Assembly (NCBI GenBank): GCA_009103225.1
Contig: RHPI01003330.1
Coordinates: forward strand, 35,522 to 68,898
Reading direction: 5' to 3'
Length of the DNA: 33,377 nt
Origin: Chlorokybus atmophyticus
Taxonomy: Eukaryota; Streptophyta; Chlorokybophyceae; Chlorokybales; Chlorokybaceae
Shown here piece after piece: positions 32,330 to 33,377 of this stretch. The position numbers were made by a program, and so were the translations under genes. Position 1 is the stretch's first letter. Every line of letters starts with the position of its first letter. The notes under the pieces were generated by a model. That model made no database searches. It was not told the origin of the DNA and worked only from the letters and a program-made list of their open reading frames with translations.

Positions 32330-33308
32330 TCAGGAGGAAACGTAACTACCGGTTGATGCGCTGCCAGGGACGCTACCATTGTGGTTCTGCCGGTCATCCG
32401 CATCACCGTTATTTTTGTTGGAATCAGCCCCAACCCTCTGATCAGCACCGTCATCGTGCGGCTTTCTATCCGGGTCAAACTGTTTGGGTATGCCAAAGTT
32501 TTCCGTCTGCGCCTTGTAGATGTCCCAGAAAGGGAGTTCCCATTTATCATTCGGGTACGCCGTTTGCTTCCACGCTTTCAACGCCTTGGCGTACGCGCCC
32601 ATCATGTGGCGTGAGACACTGCCGCACGCTAGGAGGTGTAAGACGGCCACCTCTGCAAAGGTCGGCTGTATCAACAGCAGGTTGTGGGATCTCTCCAACA
32701 ACACCAAATAATCCACGTGCTCGAACCCGAATATTCGCCATGGCACGTATGTCACCTGTAACACGATTTTATCAAGCTATGCCCAGCTGCGCATCATAGA
32801 TTTCGCAGCTGTGTGGTGATGCACATGATACTTTTGTTAGTTGCTGTGGGATGCGTGGATGTGCTGATGCCGCAACCATGTACCTCATCGCGGGCATGAG
32901 CAATGCGAAATGACCAAGTCACCAACTTGTCGTAACTGCGCACGAAGGCTGGGTTGCCAACTCTTGGGGAGCCGAAGGTATAGACGAACAACTGCCAACG
33001 CGATGTTCAGGGAAAGTACCATTTTTGGTATTGGCCAGTAGTGGTGGGAAGTTATTCCAAATGCAACAAACCTCTGAGGGCTGTAGTTGCATGATGCGGC
33101 GCAAGTCATATGCGCACAATGTTGCCTCTGCAGCTCCCAGGCTATGCCCTGTGACCAGAATTGGCCTCTGATTCTGTTCAAGCTGTTCATAGACGCAGTT
33201 GAAGACCTGCAACACACGTTGTTGAACTACACGCATTGCCACGCAGTGCCTGCATTAATTGTGCAGAAATTTACCTGCTCTGCCAGCCGCTGCCAGGCAT
33301 AGTAGAAC
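32330..33308 (-). CDS. Class 3 lipase, 5' partial
   Basis: An alpha/beta hydrolase of the triacylglycerol lipase (class 3) family. Exons seen (minus): 33308-33275, 33206-33072, 32991-32884, 32755-32330; 233 codons after a split Gly, with the 5' end beyond the window. Seen in order: GFYYAWQRLAEQ, matching the family's H-x-GF helix; RPILVTGHSLGAAEATLCAY with the nucleophile elbow GHSLG; FVYTFGSPRVGNPAF; and RIAHARDEVTYVPW, where the catalytic Asp of the family lies. The C-terminal ~60 residues are Asn/Asp/Gly-rich (DDGADQRVGADSNKNNGDAD) and probably disordered. The third catalytic residue (His) should lie in the last exon but I cannot fix it. Introns are 68-92 bp, and the borders keep frame. 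Confidence 0.85.
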
Positions 33309-33377
33309 CTGCATGTTATGTTATGATCACAGTTGCATCGTAATAAACGGCACTATCCGCCCCCCCCCCCCCCCCCC
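33309..33377. other. Partial intron and terminal poly-C run
   Basis: Sequence upstream of the first visible lipase exon is intron. The window ends in 17 uninterrupted C bases (33361-33377), which looks like a contig end at a homopolymer. Confidence 0.6.

Overview
This is nuclear DNA of a eukaryote, most likely a green alga (chlorophyte-like). The genes have many short GT-AG introns of about 70-400 bp. One gene is the plant-type fusion of 3-dehydroquinate dehydratase and shikimate dehydrogenase, and another is a large mTERF protein of the kind found in plastids and mitochondria. Two adjacent genes encode flagellar radial-spoke proteins, so the organism makes, or descends recently from cells that made, motile 9+2 cilia. 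I cannot name the genus. Exon boundaries were set by eye from open frame, splice consensus and family similarity. They are models, not transcript-supported calls.

Layout. 221-2692 (-): homocysteine S-methyltransferase, 8 exons. It is head-to-head with 3250-6639 (+): bifunctional DHQ dehydratase/shikimate dehydrogenase, 11 exons, first intron apparently GC-AG. 8405-10771 (-): mTERF protein with an N-terminal repeat tract. 11235-11660: a pure TC dinucleotide array ending at an unresolved base (11661).

11.7-25 kb is gene-poor and looks like decayed mobile or duplicated DNA. It holds a double palindrome (12052-12099), an unidentified spliced gene fragment (13392-13925, -), a large inverted duplication whose arms (about 15525-16160 and 17303-17945) both carry the same decayed coding sequence, a broken unknown gene between the arms, the 3' end of a Ty3/gypsy chromovirus with a ruined chromodomain (18965-19602) and a probable LTR start, an AT-rich island (about 22.0-23.35 kb) and a protein-like but interrupted stretch (23.3-24.9 kb).

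25 kb to the end is gene-dense again. 25402-26094 (+): small organelle-targeted-looking TPR protein. 27291-29521 (-): radial spoke head protein RSP4/6, 9 exons. 29829-32011 (+): armadillo-repeat protein resembling RSPH14/RSP14, 10 exons. 32330-33308 (-): class 3 lipase, 5' end outside the window. RSP4/6 and the RSPH14-like gene share a 307-bp intergenic region, so two axonemal radial-spoke components probably use one bidirectional promoter. The window ends in a poly-C run, probably a contig end.
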